From Pleurodeles waltl (taxonomy: Eukaryota; Chordata; Amphibia; Caudata; Salamandridae), in the NCBI RefSeq assembly GCF_031143425.1, contig NC_090444.1:55299533-55363532 (forward strand): a DNA stretch of 64,000 bases, in the 5' to 3' direction. Each line of letters opens with the position of its first letter. Within the stretch, counting starts at the first letter, position 1. The notes beneath the pieces were generated by a model, which was not told the origin of the DNA, made no database searches, and worked only from the letters and a program-made list of their open reading frames with translations. The position numbers and the translations under genes are program-made. Of the stretch, positions 12,635-25,659 are shown piece after piece.

Positions 12635-15600
12635 GGCACTTTGCAAAAAACCCCTCTGTTTTCTTACAAAAAATGGGATGTGTCCACGTTGCGTTTTGGG
12701 GCATTTCATGTTGCGGGCGCTAGGCCTACCCTCACAAGTGAGGTATCATTTTTATCAGGAGACTTGGGGGAATGCTGAGTGGAAGGAAATTTGTGGTTCC
12801 TCTCAGATTCCAGAACTTTCAGTCACCATAATGTGAGGGAAATGTGTTTTTTTAGCCAAATGTTGAGGTTTGCAAAGAATTCTGTGTAACAGAACCTGGT
12901 CAGAGCCCCACAAGTCACCCCATCTTGGATTCCCCTAGGTCTCTAGTTTTCAAAAATGCACAGGTTTGGTAGGTTTCCCTAGGTGCCGGCTGAGCTAGAG
13001 GCCAAAATCTACAGGTAGGCACTTTACAAAAAACAGTTCTGTTTCCTGTCAAAAAATGGGATGTGTCCACGTTGTGCTTTGGGGCATTCCCTGTCGCGGG
13101 CGCTAGGCCTACCCACACAAGTGAGGTATCATTTTTATCGGGAGACTTGGGGGAACGCTGGGTGGAAGGAAATTTGTGCCTCCTCTCAGATTCCAGAACT
13201 TTCTGCCACAGAAATGTGAGGGAAATGTGTTTTTTAGCCAAATTTTGAGGTTTGCAAAGAATTCTGGGTAATAGAACCTGATCATAGGCCCACAAGTCAC
13301 CCCATCTTGGATTCCCCTAGGTCTCTAGTTTTAAAAAATGCACAGGTTTCGTAGGTTTCCCTAGGTGCCGGCTGAGCTAGAGGCCAAAATCTACAGGTAG
13401 GCACTTTGCTAAAAACTGCTCTGTTTTCTGTGAAAAAATGGGATGTGTCGACGTTGTGTTTTGGGGCATTTCGTGACGCGGGTGCTAGGCCTTCCCACAC
13501 AAGTGAGGTATCATTTTTATCGGGAGACTTGGGGGAACGCTGGGTGGAAGGAAATTTGTGCCTCCTGTCAGATTCCAGAACTTTCTGCCCCTGAAATGTG
13601 AGGAACATGTGTTTTTTTTGCCACATTTTGAGGTTTGCAAAGGATTCTGGGTAACAGAAACTGGTCAGAGCCCCACAAGTCACCCCATCTTGGATTCCCC
13701 TAGGTCTCTAGTTTTCAAAAATGCACAGGTTTGGTAGGTTTCCCTGGGTGCTGGCTGAGCTAGAGGCCAAAATCTACAGGTAGGCACTTTGCAAAAAAAA
13801 CAACTCTGTTTTCTTTAAAAAAATGGGATGTGTCCACATTGTGTTTTGGGGCATTTACTGTCGCGGGCGCTATGCCAACCCACACAAGTGAGGTATCATT
13901 TTTATCGGGAGACTTGGGGGAATGCTTGGTGGAAGGAAATTTGTGCCTCCTCTCAGATTCCAGAACTTTCTGCCATAGAAATGTGAGAAACATGTGTTTT
14001 TTTAGCCAAATTTTGAGGTTTGCAAAGGATTCTGGGTCACAGAACCTGGTCAGAGCCCCACAAGTCACCCCATCTTGGATTCCCCTAGGTCTCTAGTTTT
14101 CAAAAATGCACACGTTTGGTAGGTTTCCCTGGGTGCCGGCTGAGCTAGAGGTCAAAATCTACAGGTAGGCACTTTGCAAAAAACACCTCTGTTTTCTCTC
14201 AAAAAATGGGATTTGTCCACGTTGCGATTTGGGGCATTTCCTGTCGCGGGCGCTAGGCCTACCCACACAAGTGAGGTATCATTTTTATCGGGAGACTTGG
14301 GGAAACGCTGGGTGGAAGGAAATTTGTGCCTCCTCTCAGATTCCAGAACTTTCTGCCCCAGAAATGTGAGGAACATGTGTTTTTTTAGCCAAATTTTGAG
14401 GTTTGCAAAGGATTCTGGGTAACAGAACCTGTTCAGAGCCCCAGAAGTCACCCCATCTTGGATTCCCCTAGGTCTCTAGGTTTAAAAAATGCACAGGTTT
14501 GGTAGGTTTCCCTAGGTGCTAGCTGAGCTAGAGGCCAAAATCTACAGGTAGGCACTTTGCAAAAAACTGCTCTGTTTTCTGTGAAAAAATGGGATGTGTC
14601 CACGTTGTGTTTTGGGGCATATCCTGTCGCGGGCGCTATGCCAACCCACACAAGTGAGGTATCATTTTTATCGGGAGACTTGGGGGAATGCTTGGTGGAA
14701 GGAAATTTGTGGTTCCTCTCAGATTCCAGAACTTTCAGTCACAGAAAGGTGAGGAAAATGTGTTTTTTTAGCCAAAGTTTGAGGTTTGCATTGGATTCTG
14801 GGTAACAGAACCTGGTCAGAGCCCCACAAGTCACCCCATCTTGGATTCCCCTAGGTCTCTAGTTTTCAAAAATGCACAGGTTTGGTAGGTTTCCCTAGGT
14901 GCCGGCTGAGCTAGAGGCGAAAATCTACAGGTAGGCACTTTGCAAAAAACTGCTCTGTTTTCTGTGAAAAAATGGGATGTGTCCACGTTGTGTTTTGGGG
15001 CATATCCTGTTGCGGGCGCTAGGCCTACCCACACAAGTGAGGTATCATTTTTATCGGGAGACTTGGGGAAACACTGGGTGGAAGGAAATTTGTGCCTCCT
15101 CTCAGATTCCAGAACTTTCTGCCCCAGAAATGTGAGGAACATGTGTTTTTTTAGCCAAATTTTAAGGTTTGCAAAGGATTCTGGGTAACAGAACCTGGTC
15201 AGAGCCCCACAAGTCACCCCATCTTGGATTCCCCTAGGTCTCTAGTTTAAAAAAATGCACAGGTTTGGTAGGTTTCCCTGGGTGCCGGCTGAGCTAGAGG
15301 TTAAAATCTACAGGTAGGCACTTTGCAAGAAACACCTCTGTTTTCTTTAAAAAAAAAGGAATGTGTCCACGTTGCGATTTGGGGCATTTCCTGTCGCGGG
15401 CGCAAGGCCTACCCACACAAGTGCGGTATCATTTTTATCGGGAGACTTGGGGGAATGCTGGGTGGAAGAAAGTTTGTGCCTCCTCTCAGATTAAAGAACT
15501 TTCTGCCACAGAAATGTGAGGAACATGTGTTTTTTTAGCCAAATTTTGAGGTTTGCAAAGGATCCTGGGTAACAGAACCTCATCAGAGCCCGACAAGTCA

Positions 15601-16083
15601 CCCCATCTTGGATTCCCCTAGGTCTCTAGTTTTAAAAAATGCACAGGTTTGGTAGGTTTCCCTAGGTGCCGGCTGAGCTAGAGGCCAAAATCTACAGGTA
15701 GGCACTTTGCAAAAAACAGCTCTGTTTCCTGTCAAAAAATGGGATGTGTCCACGTTGTGCTTTGGGGCATTTCCTGTCGCGGGCGCTAGGCCTACCCACA
15801 CAAGTGAGGTATCATTTTCATCGGGAGACTTGGGGGAACGCTGGGTAGAAGGAAATTTGTGCCTCCTCTCAGATTCCAGAACTTTCTGCCCCAGAAATGT
15901 GAGGAACATGTGTTTTTTTAGCCAAATTTTGAGGTTTGCAAAGGATTCTGGGTAACAGAACCTGGTCAGAGCCCCGCAAGTCACCTCATCTTGGATTCCC
16001 CTACGTCTCTAGTTTTGAAAAATGCACAGGTTTGGTAGGTTTCCCTGGGTGCAGGCTGAGCTAGAGGCCAAAATCTACAGGTA
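12635..16083. repeat. 9-mer module, copy 2
   Basis: The order v-a-b-c-d-x-y-z-w repeats over 3449 bp. Private changes separate it from copies 3 to 5: b reads gctaggcc near 13488, x ends in gccccacaag near 14820 and w reads agattccag near 15861. It begins the first 17-mer unit. Confidence 0.9.
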
Positions 16084-19000
16084 GGCACTTTGCAAAAAAA
16101 CCCTCTGTTTTCTTACAAAAAATGGGATGTGTCCACGTTGCGTTTTGGGGCATTTCCTGTTGCGGGCGCTAGGCCTACCCTCACAAGTGAGGTATCATTT
16201 TTATCAGGAGACTTGGGGGAATGCTGAGTGGAAGGAAATTTGTGGTTCCTCTCAGATTCCAGAACTTTCTGTCACCATAATGTGAGGGAAATGTGTTTTT
16301 TTAGCCAAATGTTGAGGTTTGCAAAGAATTCTGTGTAACAGAACCTGGTCAGAGCCCCACAAGTCACCCCATATTGGATTCCCCTAGGTCTCTAGTTTTC
16401 AAAAATGCACAGGTTTGGTAGGTTTCCCTAGGTGCCGACTGAGCTAGAGGCCAAAATCTACAGGTAGGCACTTTGCAAAAAACAGCTCTGTTTCCTGTCA
16501 AAAAATGGGATGTGTCCACATTGTGCTTTGGGGCATTCCCTGTCGCGGGCGCTAGGCCTACCCACACAAGTGAGGTATCATTTTTATCGGGAGACTTGGG
16601 GGAACGCTGGGTGGAAGGAAATTTGTGCCTCCTCTCAGATTCCAGAACTTTCTGCCACAGAAATGTGAGGGAAATGTGTTTTTTAGCCAAATTTTGAGGT
16701 TTGCAAAGAATTCTAGGTAATAGAACCTGATCATAGGCCCACAAGTCACCCCATCTTGGATTCCCCTAGGTCTCTAGTTTTAAAAAATGCACAGGTTTGG
16801 TAGGTTTCCCTAGGTGCCGGCTGAGCTAGAGGCCAAAATCTACAGGTAGGCACTTTGCAAAAAACTGCTCTGTTTTCTGTGAAAAAATGGGATGTGTCGA
16901 CGTTGTGTTTTGGGGCATTTCGTGTCGCGGGCGCTAGGCCTTCCCACACAAGTGAGGTATCATTTTTATCGGGAGACTTGGGGGAACGCTGGGTGGAAGG
17001 AAATTTGTGCCTCCTGTCAGATTCCAGAACTTTCTGCCATAGAAATGTGAGAAACATGTGTTTTTTTAGCCAAATTTTGAGGTTTACAAAGGATTCTGGG
17101 TCACAGAACCTGGTCAGAGCCCCACAAGTCACCCCATCTTGGATTCCCCTAGGTCTCTAGTTTTCAAAAATGCACAGGTTTGGTAGGTTTCCCTGGGTGC
17201 CCGCTGAGCTAGAGGTCAAAATCTACAGGTAGGCACTTTGCAAAAAACACCTCTGTTTTCTCTCAAAAAATGGGATGTGTCCACATTGCGATTTGGGGCA
17301 TTTCCTGTCGCGGGCGCTAGGCCTACCCACACAAGTGAGGTATCATTTTTATCGGGAGACTTGGGGAAACACTGGGTGGAAGGAAATTTGTGCCTCCTCT
17401 CAGATTCTAGAACTTTCTGCCCCAGAAATGTGAGGAACATGTGTTTTTTTAGCCAAATTTTGAGGTTTGCAAAGGATTCTGGGTAACAGAACCTGTTCAG
17501 AGCCCCAGAAGTCACCCCATCTTGGATTCCCCTAGGTCTCTAGTTTTAAAAAATGCACAGGTTTGGTAGGTTTCCCTAGGTGCTGGCTGAGCTAGAGGCC
17601 AAAATCTACAGGTAGGCACTTTGCAAAAAACTGCTCTGTTTTCTGTGAAAAAATGGGATGTGTCCACGTTGTGTTTTGGGGCATATCCTGTCGTGGGCGC
17701 TAGGCCTACCCACACAAGTGAGGTACCATTTTTATCGGAAGACTTGGGGGAACGCTGGGTGGATGGAAATTTGTGGTTCCTCTTAGATTCCAGAACTTTC
17801 TGCCACAGAAATGTGAGGAACATGTGTTTTTTTAGCCAAGTTTTGAGGTTTGCAAAGGATTCTGGGTAACAGAACCTGGTCAGAGCCCCACAAGTCACCC
17901 CATCTTGGATTCCCCTACGTCTCTAGTTTTAAAAAATGCACAGGTTTGGTAGGTTTCCCTGGGTGCCGGCTGAGGTAGAGGCCAAAATCTACAGGTAGGC
18001 ACTTTGCAAAAAACAGCTCTGTTTCCTGTAAAAAATGGGATGTGTCCACGTTGTGCTTTGGGGCATTTCGTGTCGCGGGAGCTAGGCCTTCCCACACAAG
18101 TGAGGTATCATTTTTATCAAGAGACTTGGGGGAATGCTGGGTGGAAGGAAATTTGTGCCTCCTCTCAGATTCCAGAACTTTCTGCCCCAGAAATGTGAGG
18201 AACATGTGTTTTTTTAGCCAAATTTTGAGGTTTGCAAAGGATTCTGGGTAACAGAACCTGGTCAGAGCCCCACAAGTTACCCCATCTTGGATTCACCTAG
18301 GTCTCTAGTTTTAAAAAATGCACAGGTTTGGTAGGTGTCCCTGGGTGCCGGCTGAGCTAGAGGCCAAAATCTACAGGTAGGCACTTTGCAAAAAATACCT
18401 CTGTTTTGTTTCAAAAAATGGGATGTGTCCACGTTGCGTTTTGGGGCATTTCCTGTCGCGGGCGCTAGGCCAACCCACACAAGTGAGGTATGATTTTTAT
18501 CGGGAGACTTGGGGGAATGCTGGGTGGAAGGAAATTTGTGCCTCCTCTCAGATTCCAGAACTTTCTGCCCCAAGAAATGTGAGGAACATGTGTTTTTTTA
18601 GCCAGATTTTGAGGTTTGCAAAGGATTCTGGGTAACAGAACCTGGTCAGAGCCCCACAAGTCACCCCATCTTGGATTCCCCTAGGTCTCTAGTTTTAAAA
18701 AATGCACAGGTTTGGTAGGTTGCCCTGGGTGCCGGCTGAGCTAGAGGCCAAAATCTACAGGTAGGCACTTTGCAAAAAACACCTTTGTTTTCTTTAAAAA
18801 AAATGGGATATGTCCACGTTGCGTTTTGGGGAATTTCCTGTCGCGGGCGCTAGGCCTACCCACACAAGTGAGGTATCATTTTTATCGGGAGACTTGGGGG
18901 AACGCTGGGTGGAAGAAAGTTTGTGTCTCCTCTCAGATTCTAGAACTTTCTGCCCCAGAAATGTGAGGAACATGTGTTTTTTTAGCCAAATTTTGAGGTT

Positions 19001-19147
19001 TGCAAAGGATTCTGGGTAACAGAACCTGGTCAGAGCCCCGCAAGTCACCTCATCTTGGATTCCCCTACGTCTCTAGTTTTGAAAAATGCACAGGTTTGGT
19101 AGGTTTCCCTGGGTGCAGGCTGAGCTAGAGGCCAAAATCTACAGGTA
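16084..19147. repeat. Variable module, 8-monomer form (v-a-b/c-d-e-f-g-k), copy 1
   Basis: Eight monomers span 3064 bp. Relative to the 10-monomer form, b and c are fused into one hybrid monomer, and the h-i pair is absent with f in its place (f: tgtaaaaaatggg, catttcgtg, tatcaagag). The join from f to g lies in the f tail, where ggtaggttt changes to the g-preceding form ggtaggtgt near 18330. With copy 2 of the 9-mer it forms a 17-mer unit of 6513 bp (12635-19147). Confidence 0.88.
16849..17231. repeat. b/c hybrid monomer
   Basis: The left part is b type (gtcgacgtt, catttcgtg, ccttccc, cctgtcag). The right part is c type (gccatagaaatgtgagaaac and a ggtcacag loop). The switch lies between 17016 and 17039. 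The neighbours are a and d, so one b and one c have become a single monomer. That is the contraction product of unequal exchange between adjacent monomers. Confidence 0.88.
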
Positions 19148-22100
19148 GGCACTTTGCAAAAAACCCCTCTGTTTTCTTACAAAAAATGGGATGTGTCCAC
19201 GTTGCGTTTTGGGGCATTTCCTGTTGCGGGCGCTAGGCCTACCCTCACAAGTGAGGTATCATTTTTATCAGGAGACTTGGGGGAATGCTGAGTGGAAGGA
19301 AATTTGTGGTTCCTCTCAGATTCCAGAACTTTCTGTCACCATAATGTGAGGGAAATGTGTTTTTTTAGCCAAATGTTGAGGTTTGCAAAGAATTCTGTGT
19401 AACAGAACCTGGTCAGAGCCCCACAAGTCACCCCATCTTGGATTCCCCTAGGTCTCTAGTTTTCAAAAATGCACAGGTTTGGTAGGTTTCCCTAGGTGCC
19501 GGCTGAGCTAGAGGCCAAAATCTACAGGTAGGCACTTTACAAAAAACAGCTCTGTTTCCTGTCAAAAAATGGGATGTGTCCACGTTGTGCTTTGGGGCAT
19601 TCCCTGTCGCGGGCGCTAGGCCTACCCACACAAGTGAGGTATCATTTTTATCGGGAGACTTGGGGGAACGCTGGGTGGAAGGAAATTTGTGCCTCCTCTC
19701 AGATTCCAGAACTTTCTGCCACAGAAATGTGAGGGAAATGTGTTTTTTAGCCAAATTTTGAGGTTTGCAAAGAATTCTGGGTAATAGAACCTGATCATAG
19801 GCCCACAAGTCACCCCATCTTGGATTCCCCTAGGTCTCTAGTTTTAAAAAATGCACAGGTTTGGTAGGTTTCCCTAGGTGCCGGCTGAGCTAGAGGCCAA
19901 AACCTACAGGTAGGCACTTTGCAAAAAACTGCTCTGTTTTCTGTGAAAAAATGGGATGTGTCGACGTTGTGTTTTGGGGCATTTCGTGTCGCGGGCGCTA
20001 AGCCTTCCCACACAAGTGAGGTATCATTTTTATCGGGAGACTTGGGGGAACGCTGGGTGGAAGGAAATTTGTGCCTCCTGTCAGATTCCAGAACTTTCTG
20101 CCCCTGAAATGTGAGGAACATGTGTTTTTTTTGCCACATTTTGAGGTTTGCAAAGGATTCTGGGTAACAGAAACTGGTCAGAGCCCCACAAGTCACCCCA
20201 TCTTGGATTCCCCTAGGTCTCTAGTTTTCAAAAATGCACAGGTTTGGTAGGTTTCCCTGGGTGCTGGCTGAGCTAGAGGCCAAAATCTACAGGTAGGCAC
20301 TTTGCAAAAAACAACTCTGTTTTCTTTAAAAAAATGGGATGTGTCCACATTGTGTTTTGGGGCATTTCCTGTCGCGGGCGCTATGCCAACCCACACAAGT
20401 GAGGTATCATTTTTATCGGGAGACTTGGGGGAATGCTTGGTAGAAGGAAATGTGTGCCTCCTCTCAGATTCCAGAACTTTCTGCCATAGAAATGTGAGAA
20501 ACATGTGTTTTTTTAGCCAAATTTTGAGGTTTGCAAAGGATTCTGGGTCACAGAACCTGGTCAGAGCCCCACAAGTCACCCCATCTTGGATTCCCCTAGG
20601 TCTCTAGTTTTCAAAAATGCACAGGTTTGGTAGGTTTCCCTGGGTGCCGGCTGAGCTAGAGGTCAAAATCTACAGGTAGGCACTTTGCAAAAAACACCTC
20701 TGTTTTCTCTCAAAAAATGGGATGTGTCCACGTTGCGATTTGGGGCATTTCCTGTCGCGGGCGCTAGGCCTACCCACACAAGTGAGGTATCATTTTTATC
20801 GGGAGACTTGGGGAAACGCTGGGTGGAAGGAAATTTGTGCCTCCTCTCAGATTCCAGAACTTTCTGCCCCAGAAATGTGAGGAACATGTGTTTTTTTAGC
20901 CAAATTTTGAGGTTTGCAAAGGATTCTGGGTAACAGAACCTGTTCAGAGCCCCAGAAGTCACCCCATCTTGGATTCCCCTAGGTCTCTAGGTTTAAAAAA
21001 TGCACAGGTTTGGTAGGTTTCCCTAGGTGCTGGCTGAGCTAGAGGCCAAAATCTACAGGTAGGCACTTTGCAAAAAACTGCTCTGTTTTCTGTGAAAAAA
21101 TGGGATGTGTCCACGTTGTGTTTTGGGGCATATCCTGTCGCGGGCGCTATGCCAACCCACACAAGTGAGGTATCATTTTTATCGGGAGACTTGGGGGAAT
21201 GCTTGGTGGAAGGAAATTTGTGGTTCCTCTCAGATTCCAGAACTTTCAGTCACAGAAAGGTGAGGAAAATGTGTTTTTTTAGCCAAAGTTTGAGGTTTGC
21301 ATTGGATTCTGGGTAACAGAACCTGGTCAGAGCCCAACAAGTCACCCCATCTTGGATTCCCCTAGGTCTCTAGTTTTCAAAAATGCACAGGTTTGGTAGG
21401 TTTCCCTAGGTGCCGGCTGAGCTAGAGGCGAAAATCTACAGGTAGGCACTTTGCAAAAAACTGCTCTGTTTTCTGTGAAAAAATGGGATGTGTCCACGTT
21501 GTGTTTTGGGGCATATCCTGTTGCGGGCGCTAGGCCTACCCACACAAGTGAGGTATCATTTTTATCGGGAGACTTGGGGAAACACTGGGTGGAAGGAAAT
21601 TTGTGCCTCCTCTCAGATTCCAGAACTTTCTGCCCCAGAAATGTGAGGAACATGTGTTTTTTTAGCCAAATTTTGAGGTTTGCAAAGGATTCTGGGTAAC
21701 AGAACCTGGTCAGAGCCCCACAAGTCACCCCATCTTGGATTCCCCTAGGTCTCTAGTTTTAAAAAATGCACAGGTTTGGTAGGTTTCCCTGGGTGCCGGC
21801 TGAGCTAGAGGTTAAAATCTACAGGTAGGCACTTTGCAAGAAACACCTCTGTTTTCTTTAAAAAAAAGGAATGTGTCCACGTTGCGATTTGGGGCATTTC
21901 CTGTCGCGGGCGCAAGGCCTACCCACACAAGTGAGGTATCATTTTTATCGGGAGACTTGGGGGAATGCTGGGTGGAAGAAAGTTTGTGCCTCCTCTCATA
22001 TTAAAGAACTTTCTGCCACAGAAATGTGAGGAACATGTGTTTTTTTAGCCACATTTTGAGGTTTGCAAAGGATCCTGGGTAACAGAACCTCATCAGAGCC

Positions 22101-22593
22101 CGACAAGTCACCCCATCTTGGATTCCCCTAGGTCTCTAGTTTTAAAAAATGCACAGGTTTGGTAGGTTTCCCTAGGTGCCGGCTGAGCTAGAGGCCAAAA
22201 TCTACAGGTAGGCACTTTGCAAAAAACAGCTCTGTTTCCTGTCAAAAAATGGGATGTGTCCACGTTGTGCTTTGGGGCATTTCCTGTCGCGGGCGCTAGG
22301 CCTACCCACACAAGTGAGGTATCATTTTCATCGGGAGACTTGGGGGAACGCTGGGTAGAAGGAAATTTGTGCCTCCTCTCAGATTCGAGAACTTTCTGCC
22401 CCAGAAATGTGAGGAACATGTGTTTTTTTAGCCAAATTTTGAGGTTTGCAAAGGATTCTGGGTAACAGAACCTGGTCAGAGCCCCGCAAGTCACCTCATC
22501 TTGGATTCCCCTACGTCTCTAGTTTTGAAAAATGCACAGGTTTGGTAGGTTTCCCTGGGTGCAGGCTGAGCTAGAGGCCAAAATCTACAGGTA
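19148..22593. repeat. 9-mer module, copy 3
   Basis: The same nine-monomer order spans 3446 bp. Derived bases shared only with the first part of copy 4 include gctaagcc in b (a at 20001), two changes in c (20442, 20452) and ctcatattaa in z (21999). Confidence 0.9.
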
Positions 22594-25500
22594 GGCACTT
22601 TGCAAAAAACCCCTCTGTTTTCTTACAAAAAATGGGATGTGTTTCCACGTTGCGTTTTGGGGCATTTCCTGTTGCGGGCGCTAGGCCTACCCTCACAAGT
22701 GAGGTATCATTTTTATCAGGAGACTTGGGGGAATGCTGAGTGGAAGGAAATTTGTGGTTCCTCTCAGATTCCAGAACTTTCTGTCACCATAATGTGAGGG
22801 AAATGTGTTTTTTTAGCCAAATGTTGAGGTTTGCAAAGAATTCTGTGTAACAGAACCTGGTCAGAGCCCCACAAGTCACCCCATCTTGGATTCCCCTAGG
22901 TCTCTAGTTTTCAAAAATGCACAGGTTTGGTAGGTTTCCCTAGGTGCCGACTGAGCTAGAGGCCAAAATCTACAGGTAGGCACTTTGCAAAAAACAGCTC
23001 TGTTTCCTGTCAAAAAATGGGATGTGTCCACGTTGTGCTTTGGGGCATTCCCTGTCGCGGGCGCTAGGCCTACCCACACAAGTGAGGTATCATTTTTATC
23101 GGGAGACTTGGGGGAACGCTGGGTGGAAGGAAATTTGTGCCTCCTCTCAGATTCCAGAACTTTCTGCCACAGAAATGTGAGGGAAATGTGTTTTTTAGCC
23201 AAATTTTGAGGTTTGCAAAGAATTCTAGGTAATAGAACCTGATCATAGGCCCACAAGTCACCCCATCTTGGATTCCCCTAGGTCTCTAGTTTTAAAAAAT
23301 GCACAGGTTTGGTAGGTTTCCCTAGGTGCCGGCTGAGCTAGAGGCCAAAATCTACAGGTAGGCACTTTGCAAAAAACTGCTCTGTTTTCTGTGAAAAAAT
23401 GGGATGTGTCGACGTTGTGTTTTGGGGCATTTCGTGTCGCGGGCGCTAGGCCTTCCCACACAAGTGAGGTATCATTTTTATCGGGAGACTTGGGGGAACG
23501 CTGGGTGGAAGGAAATTTGTGCCTCCTGTCAGATTCCAGAACTTTCTGCCATAGAAATGTGAGAAACATGTGTTTTTTTAGCCAAATTTTGAGGTTTACA
23601 AAGGATTCTGGGTCACAGAACCTGGTCAGAGCCCCACAAGTCACCCCATCTTGGATTCCCCTAGGTCTCTAGTTTTCAAAAATGCACAGGTTTGGTAGGT
23701 TTCCCTGGGTGCCGGCTGAGCTAGAGGTCAAAATCTACAGGTAGGCACTTTGCAAAAAACACCTCTGTTTTCTCTCAAAAAATGGGATGTGTCCACGTTG
23801 CGATTTGGGGCATTTCCTGTCGCGGGCGCTAGGCCTACCCACACAAGTGAGGTATCATTTTTATCGGGAGACTTGGGGAAACACTGGGTGGAAGGAAATT
23901 TGTGCCTCCTCTCAGATTCTAGAACTTTCTGCCCCAGAAATGTGAGGAACATGTGTTTTTTTAGCCAAATTTTGAGGTTTGCAAAGGATTCTGGGTAACA
24001 GAACCTGTTCAGAGCCCCAGAAGTCACCCCATCTTGGATTCCCCTAGGTCTCTAGTTTTAAAAAATGCACAGGTTTGGTAGGTTTCCCTAGGTGCTGGCT
24101 GAGCTAGAGGCCAAAATCTACAGGTAGGCACTTTGCAAAAAACTGCTCTGTTTTCTGTGAAAAAATGGGATGTGTCCACGTTGTGTTTTGGGGCATATCC
24201 TGTCGTGGGCGCTAGGCCTACCCACACAAGTGAGGTACCATTTTTATCGGAAGACTTGGGGGAACGCTGGGTGGAAGGAAATTTGTGGTTCCTCTTAGAT
24301 TCCAGAACTTTCTGCCACAGAAATGTGAGGAACATGTGTTTTTTTAGCCAAGTTTTGAGGTTTGCAAAGGATTCTGGGTAACAGAACCTGGTCAGAGCCC
24401 CACAAGTCACCCCATCTTGGATTCCCCTACGTCTCTAGTTTTAAAAAATGCACAGGTTTGGTAGGTTTCCCTGGGTGCCGGCTGAGGTAGAGGCCAAAAT
24501 CTACAGGTAGGCACTTTGCAAAAAACAGCTCTGTTTCCTGTAAAAAATGGGATGTGTCCACGTTGTGCTTTGGGGCATTTCGTGTCGCGGGAGCTAGGCC
24601 CTCCCACACAAGTGAGGTATCATTTTTATCAAGAGACTTGGGGGAATGCTGGGTGGAAGGAAATTTGTGCCTCCTCTCAGATTCCAGAACTTTCTGCCCC
24701 AGAAATGTGAGGACCATGTGTTTTTTTAGCCAAATTTTGAGGTTTGCAAAGGATTCTGGGTAACAGAACCTGGTCAGAGCCCCACAAGTTACCCCATCTT
24801 GGATTCACCTAGGTCTCTAGTTTTAAAAAATGCACAGGTTTGGTAGGTGTCCCTGGGTGCCGGCTGAGCTAGAGGCCAAAATCTACAGGTAGGCACTTTG
24901 CAAAAAATACCTCTGTTTTGTTTCAAAAAATGGGATGTGTCCACGTTGCGTTTTGGGGCATTTCCTGTCGCGGGCGCTAGGCCAACCCACACAAGTGAGG
25001 TATGATTTTTATCGGGAGACTTGGGGGAATGCTGGGTGGAAGGAAATTTGTGCCTCCTCTCAGATTCCAGAACTTTCTGCCCCAAGAATTGTGAGGAACA
25101 TGTGTTTTTTTAGCCAGATTTTGAGGTTTGCAAAGGATTCTGGGTAACAGAACCTGGTCAGAGCCCCACAAGTCACCCCATCTTGGATTCCCCTAGGTCT
25201 CTAGTTTTAAAAAATGCACAGGTTTGGTAGGTTGCCCTGGGTGCCGGCTGAGCTAGAGGCCAAAATCTACAGGTAGGCACTTTGCAAAAAACACCTTTGT
25301 TTTCTTTAAAAAAAATGGGATATGTCCACGTTGCGTTTTGGGGAATTTCCTGTCGCGGGCGCTAGGCCTACCCACACAAGTGAGGTATCATTTTTATCGG
25401 GAGACTTGGGGGAACGCTGGGTGGAAGAAAGTTTGTGTCTCCTCTCAGATTCTAGAACTTTCTGCCCCAGAAATGTGAGGAACATGTGTTTTTTTAGCCA

Positions 25501-25659
25501 AATTTTGAGGTTTGCAAAGGATTCTGGGTAACAGAACCTGGTCAGAGCCCCGCAAGTCACCTCATCTTGGATTCCCCTACGTCTCTAGTTTTGAAAAATG
25601 CACAGGTTTGGTAGGTTTCCCTGGGTGCAGGCTGAGCTAGAGGCCAAAATCTACAGGTA
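22594..25659. repeat. Variable module, 8-monomer form, copy 2
   Basis: The order v-a-b/c-d-e-f-g-k over 3066 bp matches 16084-19147, including the b/c hybrid and the f-to-g join. The first v carries a 2-bp insertion (gtgtttccacgtt near 22640). With 19148-22593 it forms the second 17-mer unit, 6512 bp. Confidence 0.88.
23361..23743. repeat. b/c hybrid monomer, second copy
   Basis: It has the same b-left and c-right structure, with the switch between 23528 and 23551, exactly 6512 bp from the first. It also shares gaggtttaca with the first copy. It was therefore inherited by duplication of the 17-mer rather than formed anew. Confidence 0.88.

Larger units (their letters stand above)
12635..25659. 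repeat. Two complete 17-mer compound HOR units (about 6512 bp each)
   Basis: Landmark after landmark recurs at 6512 or 6513 bp between 12635-19147 and 19148-25659. Each unit joins a 9-mer and an 8-mer module, so a-type monomers recur at alternating spacings of about 3448 and 3064 bp. Adjacent monomers inside a unit differ visibly. Equivalent monomers in the two units differ at only a few bases. That is the defining signature of a higher-order repeat. Confidence 0.93.

Noticed and set aside
16900..16945. CENP-B-box-like sequence in b monomers (ttcgtgtcgcggg)
   Set aside because: ttcg and cggg are both present, but the spacing is 4-5 bases rather than the 7 needed, and the required a is missing.
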